Shown here piece by piece: positions 46,465 through 60,963 of a stretch of 64,000 nucleotides of DNA. Origin of the DNA: Flaccisagitta enflata (taxonomy: Eukaryota; Chaetognatha; Sagittoidea; Aphragmophora); contig OZ231128.1 of NCBI GenBank assembly GCA_965153355.1, positions 27,776,001-27,840,000 of the forward strand, in the 5' to 3' direction. The number at the start of each line of letters is the position of its first letter. Position 1 is the stretch's first letter. The notes under the pieces were generated by a model, which was not told the origin of the DNA, ran no database searches, and saw only the letters and a list, made by a program, of their open reading frames with translations. The translations under genes and the position numbers were made by a program.

Positions 46465-46630
46465 ACGAAGCAAAGAAAGACACATTCAATTAATGTCAAA
46501 TAAGTGATACTTGTCTACTTTTAAAGACGAGCTTGGATAATGGATATGCTGTGACAAGAATGATGATGAGAAACGAATTGCTATGTTGATGAGACAGGAA
46601 ATCGGAAAGGAAAGGAATGGGATGGATGAG

Positions 46631-46634
46631 AGAG

Positions 46635-46701
<67 letters not shown>
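46631..46701. repeat. (GA)n-(GACA)n microsatellite
   Basis: GA then about 12 GACA units. Confidence 0.95.
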
Positions 46702-46703
<2 letters not shown>

Positions 46704-47285
46704 CAATGAGAAAGGCAGGTTAATCTGGGTCAGGATCAAATACGAAACTATCACAAAGAACATCACATTCTCAGTTTTTCATAAATCCATGTGAATTCTC
46801 ATAAATTGAACTCATATAACTTTCTACTGTCGCTCTTATTAGAAGTTATCCGATGATCCCATGAATCATGGGCCATGATATGGTGATGCTGTGGCTCCAG
46901 GAAGCTCATTGAGCCCCCATTTCGTTTTACGCAATTGACGTCTAGGTTGAGGTGATACAAGTCAATGAACGGAATGTCAAACGTATGCGCATGGCAGGTT
47001 CTTTTACGAGGGTGAAAGTAGTCGCCTCGCAGAAGTGGCTCAGGGAAGGGTTTCTAAGCTCTCTGGCATAGGTCGGAGGTTTTGATAACTATAGCTATAA
47101 CTATAGGGAAATGACCGGTACCTCACACCAACGCCCATAAGTGATATCAAACGTAATGCAACAAATACCCGGGTACGATCCCAACTAGTAGTGCCTAAGG
47201 GTTCCATTTGTACCCGACAACAACCACAACATCAAACGTCAACTCCGGGTGAGATACAATGCTGTCCACAGAAGAAAAAAAAGTT
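46702..47285. other. Unassigned sequence
   Basis: No gene or repeat recognised; CTATAGCTATAACTATAG near 47089 is a small palindrome. Confidence 0.4.
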
Positions 47286-47540
47286 GTGACTAACCTCAAG
47301 GCTGGGAATGGTGCCTCGAGGCTGAGAATGGGGCCTAAAGGCTGGCATTGGGACCTCGAGGCTGGGGTTATTGGGGGGGTAGTAGGAAGAGGAGTAAAAG
47401 AAGGAGAAATTTCCCCAAATGTGAAAAGGAGATGGATAGACGGACCAACCAACGGACAGACCAACCAATGAACAGACTGAACGACAGACGGGCTGATAAA
47501 GTGGGATGAAGAGTTGTATGCACGAGACTGAAAAGGATCT
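47286..47540. repeat. Family B fragment followed by family A 3' fragment
   Basis: Five CTCGAGGCTGGGAATG units with GGAGAAATTTCCCCAAATGTG, then GACGGACCAACCAACGGACA and AAGAGTTGTATGCACGAGAC. Both are decayed. Confidence 0.6.
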
Positions 47541-47851
47541 TTTCATCTGAATGAAGGACCGCTTTCTTATACTTTTTTAGATCAGTGGATCATCTCATCG
47601 TATATGATTTTTAGCATTCATTTAAAAAAACTTCTGATCTCTTGTAGGAGGCTTTACTACTTTCTAATCAAATTATTCTGATTTTTACAAAAATAGAAAA
47701 TATGAATGTGAAAGTGAAAGTAAAAAAATAACACTAGTTTCTGCTCCTGTCCACCTGACTGTGACTAATGCTGCTATGTATACGGCCTTATTTATTTTGT
47801 GCTAATCATGCCTTCTTTTACAACATATCAAAATAACATTTTCACTTCAAG

Positions 47852-48446
47852 TACTATCTTGGAAAAAAAAATTCCAAGCTGGATAAAAAAATGGTTTGAT
47901 TTTAAATTTGATAAAATAATGACCATTTTTATAAGCCCAGTACTTAAAATAACCTTCTTTGAGTTTAAAAACCGCTTGCATCTATAATCTTAAGGGAATG
48001 TCTTGGTAAAGAGTATATTGCCATTTTGAAGTATAATGCCTCCACACAATTTTTTACAATTTCTGAGATTCAGGGTTCTCACTCTTTTCAATGTAGAATC
48101 CAAATGAATAGAGTTATGAGTCTCTGCTTGGCGGCAATAGATAGCCCTGATCAACAGCTTTAAAATGGTCACTGATTTTCCTTTAAAATTTTGCATATCA
48201 AAGCGGCACTGTAACAAAATATCATTTTCATATTCTGTTGAAATTTTGTGTCCATTTCCTGAAATCAACACTTTCACTGATTTTGATGTAAAATCTGAAC
48301 AAAAAAACCTATGAGTCTCAGCTTAGCACCATTCTATAGCCCTGTTTATTAGCTTCATTTTGGTCATTAATTTTTATATCAAATCATGTATGTCAAAGTT
48401 ATAATATGACAAAACGTCTTGGACTTTTATTTTTTCCAAGATAGTA
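47852..48446. mobile_element. TIR MITE, CTATCTTGGAAAAAA ends
   Basis: Left TACTATCTTGGAAAAAAAAA, TTCCAAG; right CTTGGACTTTTATTTTTTCC, AAGATAGTA; TA on both sides. The interior has two diverged direct repeats of about 105 bp (ATGAGTCTCTGCTTGG at 48116; ATGAGTCTCAGCTTAG at 48311). Confidence 0.78.
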
Positions 48447-48663
48447 GATCAATCACTAAATTCATATACAAGTTTGTTTTTGTTTAGATAAGGAGGTTTT
48501 CTCAAATGATTTATGTTTATTAGAAATGTCTCTTACCTTTATGTTAGTCACTTTTCCCAGTTATCTCCTTTGTAACGTTATCCAATAAAAGGAAAAAGGA
48601 TCTTGATTTCCTGTCTAACGACTCATTTTAAGTTCTCGTCTAACACAAACGGCCCTAATGAAC

Positions 48664-48893
<230 letters not shown>

Positions 48894-49069
48894 AACAGGG
48901 AGAATAAGAGGGAGAGAGATGATTTTGAATACGGTAGTGATTCCACCCTCAGACCCATGGGATAACATTGGGTGCCGACTCAAGTATGAAGAAAGCGCAG
49001 CACAGAAGGGCATTTTAAACAGCAGAAGGAGAAAAATATGCAGTGTGAGAGATACAGAGAGAGGGAGAG

Positions 49070-49072
<3 letters not shown>

Positions 49073-49147
<75 letters not shown>
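49073..49147. repeat. (GA)n microsatellite
   Basis: Pure GA array. Confidence 0.96.
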
Positions 49148-49150
<3 letters not shown>

Positions 49151-49264
49151 CACGTGCTGACCCTGATTGCCTATTGATTCACTGGAGAACTTGGATAGAA
49201 TTATAAAGAATTGTGTCAAGGAAAGACTTGACGTGATCAAGAATAGCCAGAACTTTCATATAAA

Positions 49265-50224
49265 TAACTATGGCAAAATAAAAAAAGACAGTAATATTCA
49301 AAATGATATTGTGAGCTTATTTTTTAGAGCAGGTTCATAATTTTTTAGACTAAGATAATTTGTCAAATTTGCTACCTGGTAAAAAAATCAGATCTTGAAA
49401 AAGTTGATTTTTGCGCCCATAGCATTGAGTTTTGCAAAATTTGCCAATTGAATCATTGCCAAATAGGTTTCAGTTTAGATCCAATTTTAAAAATTTACTT
49501 TGAGCTCAACTTTTAGAGCGAGATCAATATTTCTGAGATGGTGATAGCAGGTCAAATTTCTGACACAGCAAAAAAATCAGAATTCAAAAAAGTGTATTTT
49601 TGTACCTTCTACATCAATTTTTGTAAAATCTGTCAAAACTGGATATCAATACTAGATTTTTTATTAAGAGTCTATTCACAAAAATAGATGATACTGGTGC
49701 AAAAATACACTTTTTTGAGTTCCGATTTTTTTGCTGTGTCAAAAACTTGTCATACTATCACCACCTAAAAAAAATGTGAAGCTACTAAAAAAATGAACAT
49801 TTGAAATCAACTCTAGATGAATGTTTTTTTATTTTGACCATCCAACTTTAACCAATTTTACAAAAATTGATGTTGCAACTACAAAAATAAACTTTTTTGA
49901 GTTCTGATTTTTTTACTGTGTCAGAAATTTGAAGTGCTATCATCATCTAAAAAATTTTGATCTTGCTCCAACAATTGAGCTCACAGTCAGTTTTCAAAGT
50001 TGGATCTAAACTGAAACTGAAACCAACTCGGTGATTGTTTAATAGACAAATTTTGCAAAAATCAATGCTATGGGCGCAACAATCAACTTTTTCAAGATCT
50101 GATTTTTTTGCTAGGAACCAAATTTGACAAACTTTCTTGGTCTAAAAAATTATAAAGCTGCTCCAAAAATGAGCTCACAATATCATTTTGAAAATTACTG
50201 TCTTTTTTTATTTTGCCATAGTTA
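49265..50224. mobile_element. 960-bp palindromic MITE, ACTATGGCAAAATAAA ends
   Basis: TAACTATGGCAAAATAAAAA at 49265 and its mirror to 50224, with TA at both ends. Complementarity persists inward (AATCAGATCTTGAAAAAGTT / AACTTTTTCAAGATCTGATT; GCGCCCATAGCATTGA / TCAATGCTATGGGCGC). The inner part repeats a TTTTTTGAGTTCTGATTTTT motif several times in both orientations. Confidence 0.87.
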
Positions 50225-50456
50225 GCATAACGTATCAGCTCACTTGATATCATGATTCAAGGTACACTTGCACACATGCTAACACATGCAATTGGAGTTA
50301 AAGGTGCGAAACACAATAGGATACAGGTCTCCAACTGATCACCAGAAGCTGTTTTTATCAATTTTTCTAAGTTTAAAAAAATATTTCTTTTTCTTTTTAT
50401 AGTGCTATATGAACATTTACTTTTTACCCTTCATGGAGACCTATCATCCCATGATA

Positions 50457-51468
50457 TACAGTCAGTGGACAAAACGATATATGTAGATATGTCAACACCA
50501 GGAGACATTTCAAAGAGTAAAGATATTTCATTTTGAAGAAATATTTCAGTACACTGAAATATTTCAGTGGGGTGAAATCAGAAAATTTCAGCAGGCTGAA
50601 ATGTTTCAACAGAATGAAATATCTCAGCAGAGTGAAATATTTCAATGAAATGAAATCATGATATCAGATATAGAATTTTAAACAGACTAAGAACATGCAG
50701 TTTATTTCATTATCTATACAGTAGATGTCGTCTAGACTTGGAAATACGGGGAGCTCATAACCTGAGCATCAGTACAATGAGGGGACCGATATTTTGCTGG
50801 TGTAATGTATAAACCCTAAAGGGGTGACAATGGGTATGGCATCTCCCTATGGCTTACTTTACAAAAATCAACTTTTAGTTTAAAGTATTAAGATCAATCA
50901 CTTTTATGGCAAAATTTCAGCTTCATCAATTTGCTTTAATTGCAAAACCAGCCTGGGATTCAAATCTGGAACCTTTAAAGATATAAACTGACTAAGATAG
51001 ATTTGAAGTTAAGTGAGTTAACCACTAGACCAATTTTGGCAGCTGTTTCAATGGAGGGATTTTGATCTAGTAGATTCAAAAAAATTTTCTGTCCACAGAG
51101 CTGCCATACCCCATTGTCAACTTAATAGGATATAAGCATTATACACACACAGTTTCATTTCATTGGCACAAATGGTAGTTAGGATATGAGGGCCCCCATA
51201 ATTCCAAATCTAGACAACATCTACTGTACAATGTCATAAGTTGAAGTTTCGAATGATATGATATCATGATTTCATTTCATTGAAATATTTCACTCTGCTA
51301 AGATATTTCATCCTGTTGAAATATTTCAGCCTGCTGAAATTTTCTGATTTCACCCCGCTGAAATATTTCAGTGTGCTGAAATATTTCTTCAAAATGAAAT
51401 ATCTTTACTCTTTGAAATGTCTCATGGTGTTGACATATCTACATATATCGTTTTGTCCACTGACTGTA
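50457..51468. mobile_element. Palindromic Tc1/mariner-like element hosting a nested MITE
   Basis: TACAGTCAGTGGACAAAACG at 50457 and the mirror to 51468, TA flanked. The arms (about 220 bp) contain repeated GAAATATTTCAGNNNGCTGA-like units of about 20 bp. The ends fit the Tc1/mariner CAGT..GGACAAAA pattern. The frames MKYFTLLRYFILLK... occur in both arms because the arms mirror each other. Confidence 0.87.
50717..51228. mobile_element. GTAGATGTCGTC MITE nested in the 50457-51468 element (D3)
   Basis: TACAGTAGATGTCGTCTAGA at 50717, mirror TCTAGACAACATCTACTGTA ending 51228, TA flanked. The termini resemble those of the 6955 element, but the interior (ACCTGAGCATC, CCCCATTGTCAACT) is unrelated. 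Confidence 0.8.
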
Positions 51469-51833
51469 TATCTTCTTAGAAGATGAAGGTTTAATTCCCT
51501 TTAATTATTTAGAAAAGGTAACCTTATCCCCTTTGTAAAAATTCACCATGTCCCAGCCCCCTTAATTGACCAAAAAGTTAGGGGTTAAAGCCTAAGATTG
51601 GATTTGTATGAATATGAGCGGAAGCATATATTGTAGAGAAATAAAGTACCTTTTGCTTTTTCAGTTGACCAGTATTTTGTAACTATATTTCAACGTTTTG
51701 TTGCACATGTCATAAGTATTTTGGTTCCTTGCGAGGAAACTGGGAACATTGACCTGTTCTAAGTCATGTGCTAAGTGCTAACATAAACTATCAGTCCTAT
51801 CATCCTAGCGGTTTTTTCTCTCAATCTCATTTA

Positions 51834-51865
<32 letters not shown>
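51469..51865. other. Unassigned sequence
   Basis: Ends with a CTTCTTCCTCTTCTT tract; no gene was recognised. Confidence 0.4.
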
Positions 51866-51866
<1 letters not shown>

Positions 51867-51871
51867 TTCGA

Positions 51872-52385
51872 ACAGCGGCCCCAAGGGGCCAATGTCCTGT
51901 AGAGCACTAGGGTGAACCGTTACATCCGTCTGTTTCCCCCCCAGTATCTCATGCCAAATTCCCAGTTGTTGGCCCAAATCCTAGCCTCAAGACCAAAATT
52001 CCAGCCTGTTGAGCCAAATTCCAGTCTTGAGACCCAAATTTGAGCCAGTTAGTCCAAATCCTAGAGGCAGACCTAGCCTTGAGGTCCTAATCCCAGCTAT
52101 TCGATTAAATTCACGGCCTAAAAGCCCAAACCTTAGCCTGTAAGACAAATCCCAGCCTTAAGGCTTAAATTTCCGCGTTCAGGCCCAAACCCTAGTCAAA
52201 GGACCCAAATCTTACCCAAATGGTTCAAATCCCAAACCAATCATCAGAAGCCCAAAATCAATCACTTACTACAGGACATCGGCCCTTTGCCCTGCCCTGC
52301 TCTCACCCCACTTCCTCAAAACAACAATAGAGCAGCACAACGGGTACCGCTGACCATATGCGATCCTTGAATGACTGGTTTATCT
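51872..52385. mobile_element. Family B element with CCCAAATCCTAGCCTCAAGA units
   Basis: Left AACAGCGGCCCCAAGGGGCC, TCCTGTAGAGCACTAGGGTG; about 14 degenerate 20-bp units; right ACTACAGGACATCGGCCCTT, TGCCCTGCCCTGC; the tail reaches GGGTACCGCTGACCATATGC. Confidence 0.8.
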
Positions 52386-52488
52386 TCTTTAAATCCTTAA
52401 AACTTATTGATTTTCTTGAAGTAAAATTGGCTTTGGGTTTTAGCGTCAACAATTTCACGCATGAGTGCAAAGATGAAGCATAAATGGA

Positions 52489-52690
<202 letters not shown>

Positions 52691-53096
52691 GTTGAGGGGA
52701 TGACGTCGTGAATGACGGGTTGGCAACAACTGGCATAGATCTGGGCTTTAGATGTACGTTAGATGAAATGGCGTCAGGATGCCAGACAGTCGGACACCCG
52801 CCTTCACGCGAGAGACGTTTGAAGAAAAACATAGTAGAAAGGCCTCAAGATCCTTTTCTTGTTCTTGGTTGTTTGTCGGTCTGTCCGGATTTGGATTGAT
52901 AGCCTGTCTGTTTATCTGTCTGCTCCGGAAGTAAGCGTTTCCTTTACAAGAACAAGCTTCTTTCTTATTTTTCAGTGCTGTTCTACCTCTGTCTAATCTC
53001 TGCGTGTTTCTCTTCAGTAGCTTTTGTTTTTTATTGTTTGAACTATCTTTGTTTCTGTAGTGCAGTCTCAATTTTTAGTAGCGTCTACAACCCGCT

Positions 53097-53248
<152 letters not shown>

Positions 53249-53714
53249 CAAATGCATTCTAGCAAATTTTGTGAAGAACAGGAATAAAACCAACTGTAAA
53301 AACGAGCGTAGAATCCTTTTTTGGTCCCAATTTGAACCAAACATCGGTAAAAGTCAAATGCTGCCAGCATCAAGTAAGAGATAAGGACAAAACGCCTGGT
53401 TTTTAAAAGGCTTTCAAGGGGTAGCAAAGGAATCTAAGCAAAAGCCAAGTCACAAGGAGTGAATTGCGAAATTTGAGAAACAGGCGCACCGTTTCAAACA
53501 GTTGTGAGCAAAATAGACAGGATAGAATGATGCAAATTGTTTGTCCAGAAAGAACTTGAATAAAATCATACCCTGTTAATTTCCTAATTTCGTTTACATT
53601 ACGCCCTCAAGAATAAGCATGATTAGATCTTTGCGGTCATTGTTCCTTTTGTGTTTTGGGGGGATTCATCTCCACTGTTTCTTGCCCATAAGCCGCTCAG
53701 TCTTTCCTATCCGC

Positions 53715-54655
<941 letters not shown>

Positions 54656-54772
54656 ATAAAAAATCTAGAATAAAAAATCTAGAATAAAAAATCTAGAATA
54701 AAAAATAAAAAATAAAAAGTGAAAATAAAAATAAAAAATAAAAAATCTAGAATAAAAAATCTATAATACCTA
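54656..54772. repeat. AT-rich 14-bp minisatellite (AATAAAAAATCTAG)
   Basis: Repeated AATAAAAAATCTAG and AATAAAAAATAAAA units. Confidence 0.9.
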
Positions 54773-54838
54773 TAAACTGTCGGATTCAGCTCAATGGAAC
54801 ACGTGAAGCTACAAAAGCGCAATTGACTTTCTTTATCT

Positions 54839-55009
54839 AAACAAGGCCGGATACACGACAATTCAGTCGCGGGAAGGTGGGCAGGAGCAGTAATGCAAAG
54901 AAAACACTCGCAATTCAGAAATGTGACGAACTGACCGACCGACCGACGGACCGTCGGACATACCGACCGACACAGCAGGTCGTAGAGTCGCGTGTCCGCG
55001 ACTAAAAAC
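54839..55009 (+). repeat. Family A short repeat, GTCGCG subtype, full copy
   Basis: AACAAGGCCGGATACACGAC, CAGTCGCGGGAAGGTGGGCAG, a GACCGACCGACGGACCG run, CGTAGAG, GTCGCGTGTCCGCGAC, TAAAAA. Confidence 0.87.
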
Positions 55010-55164
55010 ATTTGCATGTGTCTTGTCATCGACGCGCTTCAAGTCGTGATCTCGCGAAACGAAAACAAGGCAACGCCAAGCTGTAGCTCATATTTCCTAT
55101 GACCCACTGACCTTCCCTGAGCTCCAAGCGAGTAAAGAAGGCGATAAAGAAAGGCAAACAAGGG

Positions 55165-55168
<4 letters not shown>

Positions 55169-55256
<88 letters not shown>
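55169..55256. repeat. (GA)n microsatellite
   Basis: Pure GA array. Confidence 0.96.
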
Positions 55257-55259
<3 letters not shown>

Positions 55260-55914
55260 CACCATTCTCACACTAAAACACAACTGCAAACTCACAACTC
55301 GATGCCCGCGCTAACTTTTGTGTCAGTGGAAAAAGTGGACTCGGGAGACGATAGGGTTAAATGGCAATCAGACAAATAATCATGTTCACAACAGGAGGAA
55401 TCACAATTCACCGCATTCAAAAGATAAGAATCCTAAAAACAACACATTAGATTTGCTCCAACAACAGCACAAGTGGTTTTATCAGCATCATGTGATAGCC
55501 TTTTTTTGATAATTTTTTGACCGGGTCAACAAGGCCCGCTCCACAAAAATCTAGCAATCTCGAAAAAAAAAAAATAACAGCGATCCATTCAAATCAAAAC
55601 AATCAGATCTACTTCAATGACAAATATCTACATGCTTCGTTACACTAACTCCACTATGAAAAATGGACTCAAGTTTCACTTTCCCTCGCTAACTGAGCAC
55701 GCTGCACAGCTTGCAACGACCTCCAATCACCGCTCGGCTTCTATCCTCCACTAAAAAAGAGTTTTCTCAATTGATTCGATGGCGATGACATGCAAAACAG
55801 ATTGAGCCTTCCAACAAATTTCCTCATTTTCTTTTCCCTTTACTCTCTCCGTTGCTCGTTGCAGACTCGTTCTCAACATAGTCACCTTGCAAGCTTTATC
55901 TTTTACTTCAACGT
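55257..55914. other. Unassigned sequence
   Basis: No repeat or coding feature recognised. Confidence 0.4.
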
Positions 55915-56390
<476 letters not shown>

Positions 56391-56635
56391 CTTCAGGCAT
56401 TTGCCTCTCTGATTCACCTCTTCTTCCACCTCCCCCCCCTCCTCAGCTTTATGCTGCAAGTGCAAGTCTCTCCATCTCCCTCGTTTTCCCCTGCCACGCG
56501 AGGTTAGGGAGAAATTCAAAATGCTCAAGGCTACATCGCAAAATATGGACAGTGATGGAAAATGACAGAAGTGGGCTGAAGTCTGAAGAGAAGAACGCAG
56601 TAATGAAAATTCAAATGAGAGTGCAAGTTCTTGGT

Positions 56636-57121
<486 letters not shown>

Positions 57122-57540
57122 GATGTCATTGTCGGAGGCACTGTTGTATGTTGTATGTCGTTGCCAATGTTGTTGTTTTAGCCTACTTTGTCTAAAAATG
57201 CAGTTAATGGCAAAGGAGGAGGTATCACTTGTAACACGAGGAGCTTGATGAATTTGCGTTAAATGTGATGAATATGATGCTCCTGAGGCTGTGGAAAACT
57301 ATCTTTCTCAGAAAAACAGGCTCTAGGAAGGTTTTAGCGAATTTGATTTTGAGCAATATTCTTTTGTGGCTTTTCCTTTCACAATAATGAGTGCTCAGCA
57401 CTGATGAAACACCCTTCTCCTCCCCCCCCCTCCCACAAAGAAACGACATCATTAGCAACCAGAATGTCAATTGTATCTCTGATTACCCAAATATCATGAA
57501 ATCAAAATCGCAATACCTTAAAAGAGTCTTTTAATCCACG

Positions 57541-57705
57541 CATTGAATATGACATCGTACAAGTATTTGAGCAGGGCCGGTCTCTGAGGCCACCTGAATA
57601 TGATCGGGATGTGTCTTCTGAAGGCCGGAAAACTTTCGGCAAAAAAATTCCGCTCAGGAAAATTCGTCCAACCTATACTGCTCCACAGAGAAGAATGTCA
57701 TATTT
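57541..57705 (+). repeat. Inverted repeat, left arm (partner 63738-63905)
   Basis: GAGCAGGGCCGGTCTCTGA, CGGAAAACTTTC, CCGCTCAGGAAAATTCGTCC and AACCT...CTGCTCCACAG are mirrored at 63738-63905. GACCGGCCCTG at the right arm recalls hAT-type CAGGGCCGG ends, but the homology extends beyond it. Confidence 0.82.
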
Positions 57706-57734
57706 TACCCTTATTTTTTATCAAAACTTGCCGA

Positions 57735-58555
57735 AATTTTAAATCTTCATAAAATCATGATTCCTGTCCTAGTTGGAGTAAAACTTTGGGATAGGGCTCA
57801 TTCAACGCGTATTGTTTAGTAGTTTTTCTGTAAAAAATTTCAGCTCAATCGGTCAAGTGGTTGTAGAGAAAATCGAATTTCTTTTCAAAAAAGGCAACTT
57901 AATTTTACTCTTTTTTTTCTGACACGGTTTATAGCAACTCCGTACACGCACATGTGCGCAAGATATGGCTCCCATGGCTAAGATAGATCCAAAGTATGAT
58001 GCTTTGGGGTCTAAAAGCCGCGTGGCGAGCCGAGGTGACCCCCAACTGATCGCTCTACAACTTATTATTCACCTTCAGGTCCAAATCGCTAAAAAATAGA
58101 ACTCACGATATAAATCATAATTCCTGTTCTCATGGGAGTAAAACTTTGGGATAGGGCTCATTCGACGCGTATTTTTTAGTAGTTTCTCTGATAAAAATTT
58201 CCGCTCCATCGGTCAAGCGGTTGCCGAGAAAATTGAATTTCTTTTTCAAAAAAGGCCCGAAAATCAGAATTTTTCTCATTTTTACATTTTAAAACTCAAC
58301 ATACGCGCATGTACGCAAGATATTGCTCCCACGACCAAGATAGATCCAAAGCGAAGCATTGGGGTGTAAAAGCCGCGTGGTGAGCCGAGGCGACCCACAA
58401 CTGACCGCTCAACAACTTATCATTCACCATCAGGTCAAAATCGCTATAAAACTGAACACACAAAATTTATAAATCTTCATAAAATCATAATTCCTGTCTT
58501 AATTGGTCTAAAACTCTAAGATAAGGCTTATTCAATGCGTAATTATAAGTAGTTT
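57735..58555. repeat. Tandem repeat of about 360 bp, 2.3 units
   Basis: AAACTTTGGGATAGGGCTCA occurs at 57781 and 58141, with a diverged third near 58510. The units share GATAGATCCAAAG, AAAAGCCGCGTGG and AACTTATYATTCACC. The third unit is cut by a family A element at 58554. Confidence 0.88.
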
Positions 58556-58757
58556 TTAGTCGCGTGCTACGCGACTTTAAAACCTGCTTTGTCAGTCCGT
58601 CGATCCGTCGGTCCGTCAGTCCATCTGTCACAGTTTACTTTTTCAGCGTTGATGGGGGTTTTGGCCTTGTTGCTCCCGCCCAAATGTTCCACTGACCTCA
58701 ATTATGGCCCCTGCCCACCCGCACGTGACTGGGGTAGCCGTGTATCCGGCCTTGTTC
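58554..58757 (-). repeat. Family A short repeat, GTCGCG subtype
   Basis: TTTTTAGTCGCGTGCTACGCG, ACTTTAAAACCTGCTTTGTC, a GTCCGTCGGTCCG run, CCCCTGCCCACCCGCACGTG, AGCCGTGTATCCGGCCTTGTT. The hairpin loop differs (GTCGCGTGCTACGCGAC). Confidence 0.85.
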
Positions 58758-58836
58758 TTTACAAAAGTAACTCAACTCAAGGGGTTGTCAAGAAAATTGA
58801 ATTTCTTTTCCAAGAAAGGCCTTTAAATCAGAATTC

Positions 58837-59060
58837 TTAGTCGCATGCACGCAACTCTACACCCCGCTTTGTCCGTTCGTCCGTTGGTCGGTCGGTGGGT
58901 CGGTCGGTCGGTCGGTCGGTCAGTCCCCATTTTACTTTTTTTATCAATTTTATTTCTTTAAGTCGTTTTAGGTCATTTTAGGGTAAACTAAGTCATTCTA
59001 AGTCATTCTAAGTCAATCTGTAAGTCTTGCACGCGACTTATAGGAGTTGGCCTTGTTTTT
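58837..59060 (-). repeat. Family A long subtype with AAGTCATTCT decamers
   Basis: TTAGTCGCATGCACGCAACT, ACCCCGCTTTGTCC, a long GGTCGGTCGG run, TAAGTCATTCTAAGTCATTC units, TTGCACGCGACTTATAGGAG, TTGGCCTTGTTTTT. Same layout as 27636-27910. Confidence 0.83.
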
Positions 59061-59289
59061 CTCAATTTCACCATTAAAGACTCAATGAACACCAAACATT
59101 GGGTCAGTTCCTATTCGTGACAGCAGCGTTTTTAACAAGCCACTTGGTCGCTCACTACATTCATTCACTAGCACTGCTCACTCTACTCATTTGCTCTCCA
59201 GCATAAGGCTTGCCTCATCCACAGGCTGGCTCACTCACTTTGCTCACTTTGCTCACTCACTTCACTCCCTCATGGAATGGTTGAGATTC

Positions 59290-59835
59290 ATATATGTCCT
59301 GATTTATACCTAAATCCAGCCTCTCAGGCCTCAAATCTGGCCTCTAAGGCCTCAAATCTGGCCTCTCAGGCCTTAAATCCAAATTCTCAGGCATCAAATC
59401 CAAATTCTCAGGCCTCAAATCCAAATTCTCAGGCCTCAAACCTAGCCGCTCATACCTCAAATTAAGCCTCTCAGGCCTCAAATAAGCCATCTAAACCTCA
59501 ATTTATTGCTCTCAGGCTTCAAATCAGTCCTCTGGCCTTTCAAGCCTTAATCCAGCTCTCTCAAGCTTTAAGTCAGCTCTCTCAAGCTTCCAATCGGCAT
59601 TTTCAGGCCTTAAATCAGCCTTCTTAAACCTCAGTTTAGGCTCTTGAATGCCTTCAGTCAGCCCTCTATAGCATCTCATCAACTTCTTAAGGTAGGACAA
59701 ACGAAAGTCCCCCTGTGTTCTACAGGACTTTGTCCCCTTTGGGGCCGCTGCCCTGCTTCCCCTCACTCTATTTCACATACACTCAAAGCAGGGCAACGGG
59801 TATCGCTGACCACATATTGCCTTTGGGCGACCTGT
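59290..59835. mobile_element. Family B element with GGCCTCAAATCCAAATTCTC units
   Basis: About 18 units of 20-21 bp in two subtypes (CTGGCCTCTCAGGCCTCAAA and CAAATTCTCAGGCCTCAAAT), then TGTGTTCTACAGGACTTTGT, CCCCTTTGGGGCCGCTGCCC, and the tail through GGGTATCGCTGACCACATAT. Confidence 0.82.
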
Positions 59836-59845
59836 TTCTTTTTTG

Positions 59846-59890
59846 GGCAGCGGCCCCAAAGGGGGCTGATGACCTATGCTTTCACATATG
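59846..59890. mobile_element. Family B terminus, solo
   Basis: TTTTTTGGGCAGCGGCCCCA, AAGGGGGCTGATGACCTATG, CTTTCACATATG: a left terminus without an array, adjoining the previous element. Confidence 0.75.
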
Positions 59891-60960
59891 CATACGACGG
59901 CTAACTTTTCATGAAAAAGAGCTTGGGCTCACCATAGTTTTGAGGGGTTTTAGGATGCATAATGACGTCAAACCCTCAAGGAATGTGCTCAAGAGTTCCC
60001 ATACTACTGCCCAGGAGTAGTTCTAAAGGTAAGACAGACTTTCAGCCATATGCATGGGTCAATGACATCAAGAAATAGATGAGAAATATGCTTAATTAGT
60101 CAATTTTGCGTTACAACTTTCTTGATGATATGGGCTATTAAATTGTTTTTCTAGCCAATAATCCAGGCTTTTTCTTCTTATTTTTGTTTGGACCTGCTGT
60201 TTACATACCAAAATGCTAGAGTAAGTGCTCTCATAAGCCAGTTTTGATGCATAGCCACGAATTTGATTATATTGGTTATCATGATGGGTTACAAAGTTGA
60301 TTTATATTTCATGACATAATCAATGAAAACAGAACATTTTGATGCAATTTGATAGCCAAAAGTTATTGGGTTGCATGGGATAGGTGAGGCAACTCCTAAT
60401 AGTATCACCTGGCTCAGAAAATTGATGTTAGTACACTTTTTGTGGTCAGAATCGAGTGATTTCTTTAAAAAATGAGGTTTATTGAGATTTTCAGAAAAAA
60501 ATATTTTCAGTTGAGGAAATTATATTACGGCTACAAAATGAAAATATTTGCATTTTCAAAGACGTAGCCCTCTCCGCACTTGATTTTGGAAGACAGCTAC
60601 GTTTTTCATTTCTTCAATTTCTCATTTTCTATGCAAAGATATAATTTCCTCCAACCCTAGGTCAAAAAGTTAAGAAATCATAATCATTACTTTTTACATT
60701 GATTTTTGCTATAATTCATTAAAAAATCATATTTTTGCATTCAGATTTTCACAGGTGACATAGTTAAAGTGCTACTAGAAAACAGTCGTGTCAATGTTGA
60801 TTAAACAGAATTTTCATTTTTGATCTTCAGTGACCCTTCAAATTCCATCTTCACATGCAAGCCGTCATACATTTTTCCTTCTTCTTCATACCCCCCCCTA
60901 AATTCTGCCAAATTCTGCAAAATTCTGTCAAACTCTGCCAAATTCTGCTAAGATCTGCTA
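59891..60960. other. Unassigned AT-rich DNA
   Basis: A weak inverted pair (GAGGAAATTATATTACGGCT / GATATAATTTCCTCC) lies at about 60514 and 60643. CAAATTCTGC decamers run at 60900-60960. No gene was recognised. Confidence 0.4.
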
Positions 60961-60963
60961 AAA

